DNA of 64,000 bases from Pseudofrankia sp. DC12 (GTDB lineage Bacteria; Actinomycetota; Actinomycetes; Frankiales; Frankiaceae): assembly GCF_000966285.1 (NCBI RefSeq), contig NZ_KQ031391.1, forward strand, positions 1,033,238-1,097,237, given 5' to 3'. The notes beneath the pieces were generated by a model. That model was not told the DNA's origin. It saw nothing but the letters and a program-made list of their open reading frames with translations, and searched no databases. Position numbers and translations under genes: made by a program. Shown here piece by piece: positions 1 to 9,840 of this stretch (position 1 is the stretch's first letter; each line of letters opens with the position of its first letter).

Positions 1-1123
1 TGCCGTTGACCAGGAAACCGGCCTCGCGGGCCGCGGTCTCGAAGGCGGCCGCGGTCGGGGTCGAGAGCTCGATCGCCCGCCACAGGCCGACGCCGCGGAC
101 GCCTGCGATGCCGGGTACGCCGGCGCCGGCCGCGGCCCGGACGCCGGCGGCGAGCCGCTCGCCGACGGCGGTCGCGTGGGCGAGCAGCCCTTCGGACTCG
201 ATGGTGTCGAGGACCGCGAGCGCGGCGGCGCAGACGACCGGCCCGCCGCCGAAGGTGCTGCCGTGCTCGCCCGGCCCGAGCAGCCGCCCGGCCGTGCCGA
301 TGCCGATACAGGCGCCGATCGGCAGGCCGCCGCCGAGGCCCTTGGCCAGGGTCAGCACGTCGGGCAGCACCCCTTCGTGCTGGTGGGCGAACCAGGCGCC
401 GGTCCGCCCGACGCCGCTCTGCACCTCGTCGAGGACGAGGAGCGCGCCGGTCCGGTCGCACAGCGCCCGCGCGGCGGCCAGGTAGCCGGCGGGGGGCGCG
501 ATGACGCCGGCCTCGCCGAGGGTCGGCTCCAGGAAGACGGCGGCGGTGCGCTCGCTGACCGCGGCCTCGAGCGCGGCGGCGTCGCCGTAGGGCACGAACG
601 TCACGCCAGGAAGCAGCGGCTCGAAGGGAGCCCTCTTGCCGGGCTGGCCGGTGATCGACAGGGCACCCAGGGTCCGGCCGTGGAAGGAGTGCTCCGCGGC
701 GATGATCTCGGTGCGGCCGGTCCTGCGGGAGATCTTGATGGCGCACTCGTTGGCCTCGGCGCCCGAGTTCGCGAAGAACACCCGGGCGTCGGCGCCGAGC
801 AGGTGCACCAGCCGCTCCCCGAGCAGGACCTGCGGCTCGTTGACGTACAGGTTGGAGGTGTGGCCGAGCTGGCCGAGCTGCGCGGCGACGGCGGCCCGCA
901 CGGCCGGGTGGGCGTGGCCCAGCGCGCTGACCGCGATCCCGGCGAGCAGGTCGACGTACTCGTTGCCGTCGACGTCCCAGACCCGGGTGCCCTCGCCGCG
1001 GGCGAGCGCGACGGCCGGGCGGCCGTAGGTGCCCATGATGACCTTGTCCCGCCGGTCGAACAGGTCCTCGGCGCCGGCCGGTCCCGCGGTGGGGAGCGTC
1101 GCGGCGGCGGTGCTGGGGGTCAC
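1..1123 (-). CDS. argD: N-acetylornithine aminotransferase ArgD (partial, C-terminus beyond window)
   Basis: PLP enzyme that converts N-acetylglutamate semialdehyde to N-acetylornithine in cytoplasmic arginine synthesis. About 374 codons are present, and class-III aminotransferases of this type run to about 400, so only the last few dozen residues are missing. Visible motifs are the N-terminal [18 protein letters not shown] stretch, the cofactor-binding [14 protein letters not shown] and the Schiff-base lysine in [15 protein letters not shown] (near base 345). The GTG start at 1123 shares GTGA with the argB stop, and a strong GGAGGAA ribosome site sits 4-5 bases upstream. It is the fourth gene of argC-J-B-D. 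The family also contains ornithine aminotransferases, but the operon makes ArgD by far the likeliest. Confidence 0.96.
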   Translation of the reverse strand, partial: MTPSTAAATLPTAGPAGAEDLFDRRDKVIMGTYGRPAVALARGEGTRVWDVDGNEYVDLLAGIAVSALGHAHPAVRAAVAAQLGQLGHTSNLYVNEPQVLLGERLVHLLGADARVFFANSGAEANECAIKISRRTGRTEIIAAEHSFHGRTLGALSITGQPGKRAPFEPLLPGVTFVPYGDAAALEAAVSERTAAVFLEPTLGEAGVIAPPAGYLAAARALCDRTGALLVLDEVQSGVGRTGAWFAHQHEGVLPDVLTLAKGLGGGLPIGACIGIGTAGRLLGPGEHGSTFGGGPVVCAAALAVLDTIESEGLLAHATAVGERLAAGVRAAAGAGVPGIAGVRGVGLWRAIELSTPTAAAFETAAREAGFLVNG

Positions 1124-2109
1124 GGGGTTCCTCCGGGGCTCGGGGGCGCGGCGGGCAGGCCGGCGCCGTCCTTGACGGTGGGGGTGATCAGGGTGCCGAT
1201 GCCGTCGTCCGTGAAGATCTCCAGCAGGACCGCGTGCGGCACCCGGCCGTCGAGGACGTGCGCCTGGGGCACGCCGCCGTCGACGGCCCGCAGGCAGGCC
1301 TCCATCTTCGGGATCATCCCGGCGGACAGGGTCGGGAGCATGTCCTGCAGCTGGTCGGCGGCCAGCTCGCTGACCACCTCGTCCGAGTTCGGCCAGTCCG
1401 CGTACAGGCCCTCGACGTTGGTCAGCACGACCAGCTTGAGGGCGCCGAGCGCGACGGCGAGCGCGGCGGCGGCGGTGTCGGCGTTGAGGTTGTAGACGTT
1501 GCCGTCCTCGCCGCGGGCGACCGTCGCGACGACCGGGACCCGGCCGGCGTCCAGCAAAGCGTTGATCGTCTCCGGGGCCACCTCGACGACGTCGCCGACG
1601 AGGCCGATGTCGACCTCCTCGCCGTCGACGATCGCCGGGCGCCGCTGGGCGGTGAACATGTTCGCGTCCTCGCCGGACAGGCCGACGGCGAACGCGCCGT
1701 GGTTGTTGATCAGGCCGACAACGTCGCGGTTCACCTGGCCGACCAGCACCATCCGGACGATCTCCATCGTCTCCGGGGTGGTGACCCGCAGGCCGCCGAC
1801 GAAGCTCGACTGGACCCCGAGCCGGTTGAGGTGCGCGGTGATCTGCGGGCCGCCGCCGTGCACGACGACGACCCGGATCCCGGCCAGCCGCAGGAAGACG
1901 ACGTCCTCCGCGAAGGCCTCGCGGAGCTCTGGGCTCTCCATCGCGTTGCCGCCGTACTTGATGACGACAGTGGCGCCGTGAAACCGGGCCAGCCACGGCA
2001 GCGCCTCGACAAGCACCTGGGTCTTCGGCAACGCCGCGTGCCCCCGCGCGGTCGCCGCCGGCCCCCGCGGCTGCACGGCCGCAGCCTCAGCGCCGTTCAA
2101 CACGCTCAT
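1120..2109 (-). CDS. argB: Acetylglutamate kinase ArgB
   Basis: Phosphorylates N-acetylglutamate with ATP, the second step of arginine synthesis and normally the arginine-inhibited one. 329 residues of the amino-acid-kinase fold. The phosphate-binding IKYGGNAM is at about 50-57, the substrate loop [10 protein letters not shown] at 81-90 and [12 protein letters not shown] near 200. The first 28 residues are an Ala-rich extension before the conserved fold. Arginine-sensitive ArgB enzymes carry an N-terminal helix of this kind, so feedback inhibition is plausible but not proven. The ATG at 2109 overlaps the argJ stop as ATGA; the 3' end overlaps argD as GTGA, implying coupled translation. Confidence 0.97.
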   Translation of the reverse strand: MSVLNGAEAAAVQPRGPAATARGHAALPKTQVLVEALPWLARFHGATVVIKYGGNAMESPELREAFAEDVVFLRLAGIRVVVVHGGGPQITAHLNRLGVQSSFVGGLRVTTPETMEIVRMVLVGQVNRDVVGLINNHGAFAVGLSGEDANMFTAQRRPAIVDGEEVDIGLVGDVVEVAPETINALLDAGRVPVVATVARGEDGNVYNLNADTAAAALAVALGALKLVVLTNVEGLYADWPNSDEVVSELAADQLQDMLPTLSAGMIPKMEACLRAVDGGVPQAHVLDGRVPHAVLLEIFTDDGIGTLITPTVKDGAGLPAAPPSPGGTP

Positions 2110-3353
2110 GTGGAGTAGGCCGAGTTCTCGTAGACGTAGCCGTCGGTGAGGTCGTTGGTCCAGATGGTGGCCTCCGCGTCGCCCGCGTGCAGGTCGGCGA
2201 CGATGGCGATCTCGCGGCCGGACAGGTCCACCAGGTCGCGGGAGTCGCCTGGGGCGCCGGCCTTGCAGACCCAGACGCCGTTCATCGCGACGTCGAGCTC
2301 GTCGGGCTCGAAGGCGGCCTTCGTGGTGCCGATCGCGGCGAGCACCCGGCCCCAGTTGGGGTCCTTGCCGTAGAGCGCGCACTTCAGCAGGTTGTTGCGG
2401 GCGACGGCCCGGCCGACCTCCAGCGCGTCGTCCTCGCTGGCCGCACCTTTGATCGTGATGGCGATGTCCTTGGTCGCGCCCTCGGCGTCGCCGATCATCT
2501 GCTTGCCGAGGTCCATGCAGACGTCGGTGACGAGCTGGGTCAGCTCCGCCTCGGCGAGCGTCACGCCGGAGGCCCCGGAGGCGAGCAGCAGCACGGTGTC
2601 GTTGGTCGACAGGCAGCCGTCGGAGTCGATCCGCTGGAACGTCAGCCGGGTCGCCTCGCTGACCACCCGGTGCAGCGTCGCCGCGTCGGCGACCGCGTCG
2701 GTGGTCACCACGACGAGCATGGTCGCCAGCGACGGCGCGAGCATCGCCGCGCCCTTGCCCATGCCGCCGACGGTGACCGTCCCGTCGGAGGAGGAGCGGA
2801 CCGCCTGCTTGCTGACGGTGTCGGTGGTCCGGATCGCCTCGGCGGCGGCCGGGCCGCCGTCGGTGGAGAGCTGGGCGACGGTCCGGGTGACGCCGTTGAG
2901 CAGCAGGTCCATCGGCAGCCGGACGCCGATCAGGCCGGTCGAGCAGATCCCGACGTCGCCGGCGCCCAGGTCGAGCGCCTTCGCGACGTGTTCGGCGGTG
3001 AAGTGCGTGTCCGCGAAGCCGTCCGGGCCGGTGCAGGCGTTGGCCCCACCCGAGTTGAGCACGACCGCGCGCAGCCGGCCGTCGGCCAGCGCCTGGCGGG
3101 TCCACTGGACCGGCGCGGCCTGCACCCGGTTGGTGGTGAACACGGCGGCCGCGGCATCCGACGGCCCGTCGTTGACGACGAGCGCGACGTCCGGCCGTCC
3201 GGACGGCTTCAGCCCGGCCGCGACTCCGGCGGCCCGGAACCCCTTCGGGGCGGTGACGCCCTGTACCCCAAGTTCACTCCGAAGCCGCACTCGCTCCGCG
3301 GCCGGCCTCGCTTCGCTCGGCCGGCCACTCCGCTCGCTTGCTTCTGCGCTCAC
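2106..3353 (-). CDS. argJ: Bifunctional ornithine acetyltransferase / N-acetylglutamate synthase ArgJ
   Basis: Recycles the acetyl group from N-acetylornithine to glutamate; bifunctional forms also use acetyl-CoA. 415 residues. The self-cleavage site is visible as [20 protein letters not shown], with cleavage expected between Ala210 and Thr211, whose Thr is the nucleophile of the beta chain. The family core starts at [17 protein letters not shown] (about residue 33). The preceding 32 residues are an unusual charged extension encoded by palindromic DNA. An AGGA ribosome site 8-9 bases before the GTG at 3353, and no start codon nearer the core, support including it. It lies 36 bases after argC and overlaps argB by ATGA. 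Confidence 0.95.
   Translation of the reverse strand: MSAEASERSGRPSEARPAAERVRLRSELGVQGVTAPKGFRAAGVAAGLKPSGRPDVALVVNDGPSDAAAAVFTTNRVQAAPVQWTRQALADGRLRAVVLNSGGANACTGPDGFADTHFTAEHVAKALDLGAGDVGICSTGLIGVRLPMDLLLNGVTRTVAQLSTDGGPAAAEAIRTTDTVSKQAVRSSSDGTVTVGGMGKGAAMLAPSLATMLVVVTTDAVADAATLHRVVSEATRLTFQRIDSDGCLSTNDTVLLLASGASGVTLAEAELTQLVTDVCMDLGKQMIGDAEGATKDIAITIKGAASEDDALEVGRAVARNNLLKCALYGKDPNWGRVLAAIGTTKAAFEPDELDVAMNGVWVCKAGAPGDSRDLVDLSGREIAIVADLHAGDAEATIWTNDLTDGYVYENSAYST
3300..3326. repeat. Perfect 8-bp inverted repeat inside the argJ 5' end
   Basis: GGCCGGCC arms at 3300-3307 and 3319-3326 flank an 11-base TCGCTTCGCTC loop. The surrounding 3285-3345 is also rich in CGCTTCGCTC/GAGCGAAGCG words. 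The element is translated as part of the ArgJ N-terminal extension and could form a hairpin early in the mRNA. It resembles a small interspersed palindrome rather than ordinary coding sequence. Confidence 0.6.
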
Positions 3354-3389
3354 GTCGCGGTCCTCGATTCTTCGGCGGGTTTCGCGTTG

Positions 3390-4472
3390 TCAGGGGGCGA
3401 GGCCGGTCAGCGGGAGGCCCATGGTCTCCGGCAGGCCGAGCATCAGGTTGGCGCACTGGATCGCCTGGCCGGCGGCGCCCTTGGTCAGGTTGTCGAGCGC
3501 CGAGACGACGACGACCCGGTCGGCGTCCTCGTCGTAGGTCGCCTGCAGGTGCACGGCGTTGCTGCCGAGCGTGGCCGAGGTGCGCGGCCAGCGGCCGGCA
3601 GGCAGGACCGTCACGAACGGCTCGTCGGCGTAGTGGGCGCGCAGGATGCCGGTGACCAGGCCCGCGCCGAAGCCGAGCCCCACCCCGAGGTCGTCGGTGG
3701 ACGCCCTGGCCGCCGGCCGGGCGGTGCAGGTCGCGAGGATGCCGCGCGGCATCGGGGCGAGAGTGGCGGTGAACGACAGCTTGACCGTCGCCGCCGGCCC
3801 CGGCACGCCGTCGGCGGCGACCTTGGCCAGGTTCTGGACGATCTCCGGGCGGTGCTGGTGGCGGCCGACCTTGTAGGCCGTGACGTCGCCCATCACTTCG
3901 GAGCCGAGCAGGCTGGCGTTGGCGGCGCGGCCGGCGCCGGAGGTACCGCTGGCGGCGACCGTGACCAGGTCCGACGGGTCGACGACGCCGGCGGCGACGA
4001 GCGGGGCGTAAGCGAGCGTCACCGCGGTCGGGTAGCAGCCGGGGGCGGCGACCCGCTCCGCCGCGGCGATCGCGGCGCGGGCGCCGGGCAGCTCCGGCAG
4101 GCCGTAGGCCCAGGTGCCAGCGTGCGCGCCGCCGTAGGCCTTCGCCCAGGCGTCGGCGCTCGCGAGCCGGAAGTCGGCACCCAGGTCGACGACCTTGGTG
4201 CCCGTCGGGATGGTCGCCGCGACCTCGGCGGAGCGGCCGTGCGGGAGTGCCAGGAAGATCAGGTCGGCGCCGGCGGCGGCCGCGGCGGCCGTGTCCACGA
4301 ACGTCCGCCCAGACAGCGCGGGCAGGTGCGGGTGGAGGTCGGCGATCTCCTCGCCGATGTTGGTGTGCGCGGCCACGGCACCGATCTCGATCTCCGGATG
4401 CGCGAGCAGCAGGCGCAGGAGCTCGCCGCCGCTGTAGCCGCTGCCGCCGATGACCGCCGCTGTCATGCCCAT
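3390..4472 (-). CDS. argC: N-acetyl-gamma-glutamyl-phosphate reductase ArgC
   Basis: NADPH-dependent reduction of N-acetylglutamyl phosphate to the semialdehyde, third step of arginine synthesis. 360 residues from the chosen ATG. The Rossmann start VIGGSGYSGGELLRLL is at 7-22 and the catalytic cysteine lies in VAAPGCYPTA (Cys146). The reading frame also has an upstream GTG (4490) and a further ATG (4466). The ATG at 4472 was preferred because a TAGAAT -10 box ends seven bases upstream, which puts the transcript start at or next to it (leaderless). First gene of the arg operon. Confidence 0.94.
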   Translation of the reverse strand: MGMTAAVIGGSGYSGGELLRLLLAHPEIEIGAVAAHTNIGEEIADLHPHLPALSGRTFVDTAAAAAAGADLIFLALPHGRSAEVAATIPTGTKVVDLGADFRLASADAWAKAYGGAHAGTWAYGLPELPGARAAIAAAERVAAPGCYPTAVTLAYAPLVAAGVVDPSDLVTVAASGTSGAGRAANASLLGSEVMGDVTAYKVGRHQHRPEIVQNLAKVAADGVPGPAATVKLSFTATLAPMPRGILATCTARPAARASTDDLGVGLGFGAGLVTGILRAHYADEPFVTVLPAGRWPRTSATLGSNAVHLQATYDEDADRVVVVSALDNLTKGAAGQAIQCANLMLGLPETMGLPLTGLAP

Positions 4473-4509
4473 GGCCGCAATTCTATGCACGAAGACGCAT
4501 GATCATCCA
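4472..4509 (-). promoter_or_regulatory. arg operon promoter with ARG-box-like operator
   Basis: On the minus strand TGGATG (4509-4504) and TAGAAT (4485-4480) are 18 bases apart, a fair sigma-70-like promoter. The spacer holds the imperfect inverted repeat ATGC (4500-4497) / GCAT (4488-4485), similar to AT-rich ARG boxes bound by ArgR before argC in other actinomycetes. Binding there would block polymerase. Transcription would start about at the argC ATG. Confidence 0.45.
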
Positions 4510-4627
4510 GTCTTTTCCGGTGCCGCTCCGAGCGCTCCGCTGTGCTCGACCTCGACGCCGACCACCCGGTCACGCGGGCCGAGGCGTTGTCCCTGATGGG
4601 AGCCCTGGTACCTGCCACGATCGGTGG

Positions 4628-4850
4628 ATGACCACGGTGGCCGGCTTCGGGGCCGGGTGACGGCCCGAGCTGCCGCCGTGCTCGCCGACCGGGCCGATCT
4701 CGGGTTCGTCGAGGTGATCGCGGAGAACGTCACCCTCGGCTCGGTGGCGCGGGCCGCACCGACGGACCTGGGTGTGCCGGTGGTGACGCATGGCATCGGG
4801 CTGTCGACGCTGAGCGGCTCGTCTGGCCCGCGAATGCCTGCCCCGCGCCA
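4628..4850 (+). pseudogene. Remnant of a DUF692 (MNIO-family) protein gene, frameshifted and truncated
   Basis: An ATG at 4628 opens MTTVAGFGAG and then hits TGA. Reading on in another frame gives LADRADLGFVEVIAEN (to 4728) and PVVTHGIGLS (about 4776-4805). These match, in order, the N-terminal GxGxR, FVEVxAEN and PVVxHGxxLSLG blocks of DUF692. That family contains multinuclear non-haem iron oxidases such as MbnB and TglH, which modify peptides. Only the first quarter or so survives; the rest is missing before the pheT end at 4853. A short upstream frame ending in TGA at 4629-4631 overlaps the ATG as ATGA and may be the tail of its former partner. Family assignment rests on motif memory. Confidence 0.6.
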
Positions 4851-4852
4851 GG

Positions 4853-7372
4853 TCAGGCTCGCAGGGCGGCGCCCGTACGCCGGGCAGCCTCGGCGACGGC
4901 GGCATCGCGGACGCCGTTCGCCTCGCCGGCCGTCAGGGTGCGGTCGGTCGCCCGCAGCCGCAGGCCGAAGGCCAGCGAGCGGCGCCCGGCGCCGACCTGC
5001 GCGCCCTCGAACACGTCGAACAGGGTCAGCGACTCCAGCAGGTCGCCGGCGCCGTCGCGCAGCGCCGTCGACACCTCGGCGACCGGGGTCGCGGCGTCGA
5101 CCACCAGCGCGACGTCCCGGTCCGCCGGCGGGTACGAGGAGACGACCGGCGCGGGCGCCGCGCCGTGCCGCAGCGCGGCCGCGATCAGGACGTCCGGGGA
5201 CAGCTCGAAGGCGACCGCCCGCACGGGCAGGCCGAGGTTCGCGATCACCCGCGGGTGCAGCTCACCCGCGTGCCCGGCCAGCTCGCCGTCGACGTGCAGC
5301 GCGGCGCACCGGCCCGGGTGCCAGGGCGCGTGCTCGTCGGCGGTGACGGTCAGCTCGACGCCGACGGCGCGGGCGGCCGCGTGCGCCGCCGCGACGGCGT
5401 CGGCCCAGTCCGCCGGCCGGCCCGGCGTGAGCGCACCGCCGGCGACCCCGGCCGGCTCGCGCTGGCCGGCGAGCACCCCGGCGACCCGGCGGGGCTGCTC
5501 GGGCAGCGCCGCGTCCAGCGCGGCGATCTGGTCGTCGGTCGGCCGGTCAAAGACCGATGGCGTCGGCACCGGTTCGACCGGCGCCGGGAGCTCCCGGAAC
5601 ACCTGGCCGATCTCGAACAGGGCCAGATCCGCCTGGCCGCGGCCGAGGTTGCGGACCGCCGCGTCGAACAGCCCGGGAAGCAGGCTGGTCCGCAGGTAGG
5701 CCGCGTCCTCGGCGATCGGGTTCGCGATCCGCACCGCCGCCCGGCGCCGGTCGTCCGCCGGCAGGTCGAGCGCGTCAGCCACGCCGGCGCCGACGAACGG
5801 CAGCGTCATCACCTCGGTGAGGCCCTCGTACGCGAGTGACCGGGCGATCGCGCGGGTCAGCCGCTGCGACTCGGTCAGCCCACGCCCGGCCGGCAGCCGC
5901 GGCAGCGTGACCGGGATGGTGTCGAAGCCCTCCAGCCGCATGACCTCCTCGACGAGGTCCGCCGGCCTGGTCAGGTCCGCCCGCCAGGACGGGGGCGTGA
6001 CGACCACGATGTCCTCGTCGGCCGGCTCGCCACCGGCCGGCTCGACCGCGCAGCCGACGTCGGCGAGGCGGGTCCGCACGACCTCGTCCGGGTAGAGCCG
6101 GCCGCCCAGCCGGGTCACCTCGGACAGCGGGAACCGGATCGTCGTCGGCGCGGGCCGGTTGTCGACGTCGGTGACCCCGGGCGCGGGCCGCCCGCCGGCC
6201 AGCTCGCCGAACAGCCGGATCGCCTCGTGCGCCGCGGCGGGCGCGAGCGCCGGGTCGACGCCGCGCTCGAAACGCCGCGACGCCTCGGAGAACAGCCGGT
6301 GGCGCCGGGCGGTGCGGGCGACCGCGAGCGGGGCGAAGTGCGCCGCCTCCAGCACGATCTCGGTGGTTGCCGCGGAGATCTCGGTGCTCGCCCCGCCCAT
6401 GACGCCGGCCAGCGCGATCGGGCCGGAGTCGTCGGCGATGACCAGGTCCTCGGGGTGGAGCGCCCGGTCGACCCCGTCCAGGGTCAGCAGCCGCTCCCCC
6501 GCCCGCGCCCGGCGGACGACGATCGGGCCGGTGAGCCTGGCCTTGTCGAAGGCGTGCAACGGCTGCCCGAGGCCGAGCATGACGGCGTTCGTGATGTCGA
6601 CGGCCGCGGAGATCGGCCGCATGCCGGCCAACGTGAGCCGCCGGGCCCAGCGCAGCGGGGTGGCCGCCGCCGGGTCGACGCCGGTGATCACACGGGCGAC
6701 GTACCGGTCGCAGGCGGCGGTGTCCTCGACGGTGACCGGGTAGCCGTCACCCGCGGTCGCGGCGGGCGGCGGCGGAGCGCCCGGGTCGACGAAGGGCAGG
6801 CCGAAGGCCGTGGCGGCCTCGCGGGCGATGCCGCGGACCGACAGGCCGTACCCGCGGTCGGGGGTGACGGAGATGTCGAGCACGTCGTCGGCCAGGTCCA
6901 GCAGCTCGGCGACGTGCGCTCCCAGCGGGGTGTCCGGCCCGAGGACCAGGATCCCCTCGTGGGCGTCGCTGATCCCCAGCTCGCGCTCCGAGCAGATCAT
7001 CCCGTCAGAGACGTGCCCGTAGGTCTTGCGGGCAGTGATCTCGAAGCCGCCCGGCAGCATCGCGCCGGGCAGCGCGACGGCGACCCGGTCGCCGACCTCG
7101 AAGTTGGACGCGCCGCAGATGATCCCGCGCACGCCGGACCCCGGGTCCGCCGAGACGGCCTCGGTGACCCGGACCTGGCACCAGCGGACGCTCTTCTTCT
7201 TGGCGGCGACCTCCTCGATCGCCAGCACCTCGCCGACGACGACGCCGCCGAGGCCGCCGACCGGCTCCAGGCCCTCGACCTCGAAGCCGGCGCGGATCAG
7301 CGCGTCGGCGACCACCTCTGCCGGCGGCAGGCCCGGGACCTGCTCCCGCAGCCAGGACATCAGGACAAGCAT
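4853..7372 (-). CDS. pheT: Phenylalanyl-tRNA synthetase beta subunit PheT
   Basis: Large subunit of the heterotetrameric enzyme that charges tRNA-Phe. 839 residues, normal for long bacterial PheT. From the N-terminus: the helical SWLREQVPGLP start; an EMAP/OB tRNA-binding domain (about 40-150); the B3/B4 editing region; the B5 domain with the VTRLGGRLYPDEVV segment; the inactive synthetase-like core; and a C-terminal FDX-ACB domain containing SSYPPADRDVALVVD. The ATG at 7372 lies four bases after the pheS stop with GAGGG about ten bases upstream. The ATG at 7360 is an alternative without a ribosome site. Co-transcribed with pheS. Confidence 0.97.
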   Translation of the reverse strand: MLVLMSWLREQVPGLPPAEVVADALIRAGFEVEGLEPVGGLGGVVVGEVLAIEEVAAKKKSVRWCQVRVTEAVSADPGSGVRGIICGASNFEVGDRVAVALPGAMLPGGFEITARKTYGHVSDGMICSERELGISDAHEGILVLGPDTPLGAHVAELLDLADDVLDISVTPDRGYGLSVRGIAREAATAFGLPFVDPGAPPPPAATAGDGYPVTVEDTAACDRYVARVITGVDPAAATPLRWARRLTLAGMRPISAAVDITNAVMLGLGQPLHAFDKARLTGPIVVRRARAGERLLTLDGVDRALHPEDLVIADDSGPIALAGVMGGASTEISAATTEIVLEAAHFAPLAVARTARRHRLFSEASRRFERGVDPALAPAAAHEAIRLFGELAGGRPAPGVTDVDNRPAPTTIRFPLSEVTRLGGRLYPDEVVRTRLADVGCAVEPAGGEPADEDIVVVTPPSWRADLTRPADLVEEVMRLEGFDTIPVTLPRLPAGRGLTESQRLTRAIARSLAYEGLTEVMTLPFVGAGVADALDLPADDRRRAAVRIANPIAEDAAYLRTSLLPGLFDAAVRNLGRGQADLALFEIGQVFRELPAPVEPVPTPSVFDRPTDDQIAALDAALPEQPRRVAGVLAGQREPAGVAGGALTPGRPADWADAVAAAHAAARAVGVELTVTADEHAPWHPGRCAALHVDGELAGHAGELHPRVIANLGLPVRAVAFELSPDVLIAAALRHGAAPAPVVSSYPPADRDVALVVDAATPVAEVSTALRDGAGDLLESLTLFDVFEGAQVGAGRRSLAFGLRLRATDRTLTAGEANGVRDAAVAEAARRTGAALRA

Positions 7373-7376
7373 CGCG

Positions 7377-8498
<1,122 letters not shown>

Positions 8499-8616
8499 TC
8501 AGCCTCTTGATCGGGGGTGGCCCGGCCCTTCGGCACGCGGATCATCCACGTCGGGGGTCGGACCAGGGTTCCGGTTCGTCCAGCGCAGCCCGCCGGGCCT
8601 TTCGCGGTTCGTCGGC

Positions 8617-9840
8617 TCAGCCGAAGACCGGGGCACCGGCGGGCAGGGAAAATCGGAACTCCGCGCCACCGCCGGGCGCCCGTCCGACCACGATCGTGCC
8701 GCCGTGCGCCTCGATCAGCGCCTTCGCGATGTAGAGCCCGAGCCCGGTGCCGTTGCCCCGGCTGGCCCCGCGCCAGAACTTGGTGAAGACCCGGCCCGCG
8801 TTGGCCTCCGGCACACCGTCACCCTCGTCGGCCACGCTCACCTCGGCTCCCGTCTCCGTGCCGCGCAGTTCGACAGTCACGGTACCCGCTCCATGGCGCA
8901 GGGCATTGTCGACGAGGTTGTGCAGCACCTGCTCGATCTTGTCCGGGTCGATCCACATCTCCGGCAGCTCGTCATCGATGTGGACGACGAACCGGTCCGA
9001 GCCGGCGGCACCGGCGGCCACCTTGCCCTGGAGCACCCGGGTGAGGATCACCTTGGGGTCGGCGATCTGCTTGCGCAGCTGGATCCGGCCGGCGTCGATC
9101 CGGGAGACGTCGAGCAGCTCGGTCAGCAGCCGGGTGACCCGGTCGGCATCCGTGTTGACCGTGTTGAGCATGAGCTTCTTCTGCTCGTCGGTGAAGCGCT
9201 CCCATTTGGCCAGCAGCGTCGCGGTGAAGCCCTTGACGCTGGTCAGGGGGGACCGCAGCTCGTGCGCGACCGTGGCGACGAGATCGGAGCGGTTGCGCTC
9301 GATGCGCTCCCGGCTGGCCGTGTCGCGCAGGCACAGCGCGACCTGGAGGAGCCGGCCGGCGTGCCGGGTGTAGCGCACCGTCACGTTGAAGTCGTGGTCG
9401 CGCGTCGGGCCTGCGTACGTCAGGCGCCGCTCCGGCTGGCCGGTGACCCGGGGCAGCCGCCGGCCCGCGGTCGACGCCTCCCACCAGTCGTTGCCGCGTT
9501 CGTCGACGAGCGGTAGCACCTCGGTGACATGCCGACCGCCGACCGCCTGGGCGTCGAGGCTGGTGAGGGCCGCCGCGGCGGCGTTGAAGACGAGCACGAC
9601 GCCGTCCGCGTCGGTCAGCACGACCGCGTCCGGGAGCCCGTCGAACGCCGTGGCCGACGCGGCAGTCACCGACCCGGCCGGGGCACCGGACGAGTCGGTG
9701 GCCGCCGCGGCGTCGGGCGTTCCAGCCGTCGTGAGGCCGGCGTCCGCGCCGCCGGGCTCGGCTGCCTGGCCCGCGGCGTCATCCGGGCCGGCGGTCTGCC
9801 CACCGACGCGGGTGGGTGCTGAGGTGACCGTATGCGTCAC
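8617..9840 (-). CDS. PAS-domain sensor histidine kinase (soluble, orphan)
   Basis: 407 residues. A Ser/Ala-rich start (1-65) leads to a PAS domain (about 66-175), then HisKA with the phospho-acceptor His193 in VAHELRSPLTSVKGF. The HATPase_c domain has the N-box HNLVDNALRHG, the G1 box DEGDGVP and the G2 box GTGLGLYIAKALIEAHGG. No membrane segment is visible, so it should sense a cytoplasmic signal. No response regulator is adjacent. It starts with GTG overlapping the trmH stop as GTGA. A kinase occupies the same place between the rRNA methyltransferase and pheS in Streptomyces, so the position is conserved although its partner and signal are unknown. Confidence 0.9.
   Translation of the reverse strand: MTHTVTSAPTRVGGQTAGPDDAAGQAAEPGGADAGLTTAGTPDAAAATDSSGAPAGSVTAASATAFDGLPDAVVLTDADGVVLVFNAAAAALTSLDAQAVGGRHVTEVLPLVDERGNDWWEASTAGRRLPRVTGQPERRLTYAGPTRDHDFNVTVRYTRHAGRLLQVALCLRDTASRERIERNRSDLVATVAHELRSPLTSVKGFTATLLAKWERFTDEQKKLMLNTVNTDADRVTRLLTELLDVSRIDAGRIQLRKQIADPKVILTRVLQGKVAAGAAGSDRFVVHIDDELPEMWIDPDKIEQVLHNLVDNALRHGAGTVTVELRGTETGAEVSVADEGDGVPEANAGRVFTKFWRGASRGNGTGLGLYIAKALIEAHGGTIVVGRAPGGGAEFRFSLPAGAPVFG

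Noticed and set aside
2187-4502. A 771-codon plus-strand open frame across argC and argJ
   Set aside because: Antisense to two complete arg genes and of biased composition.
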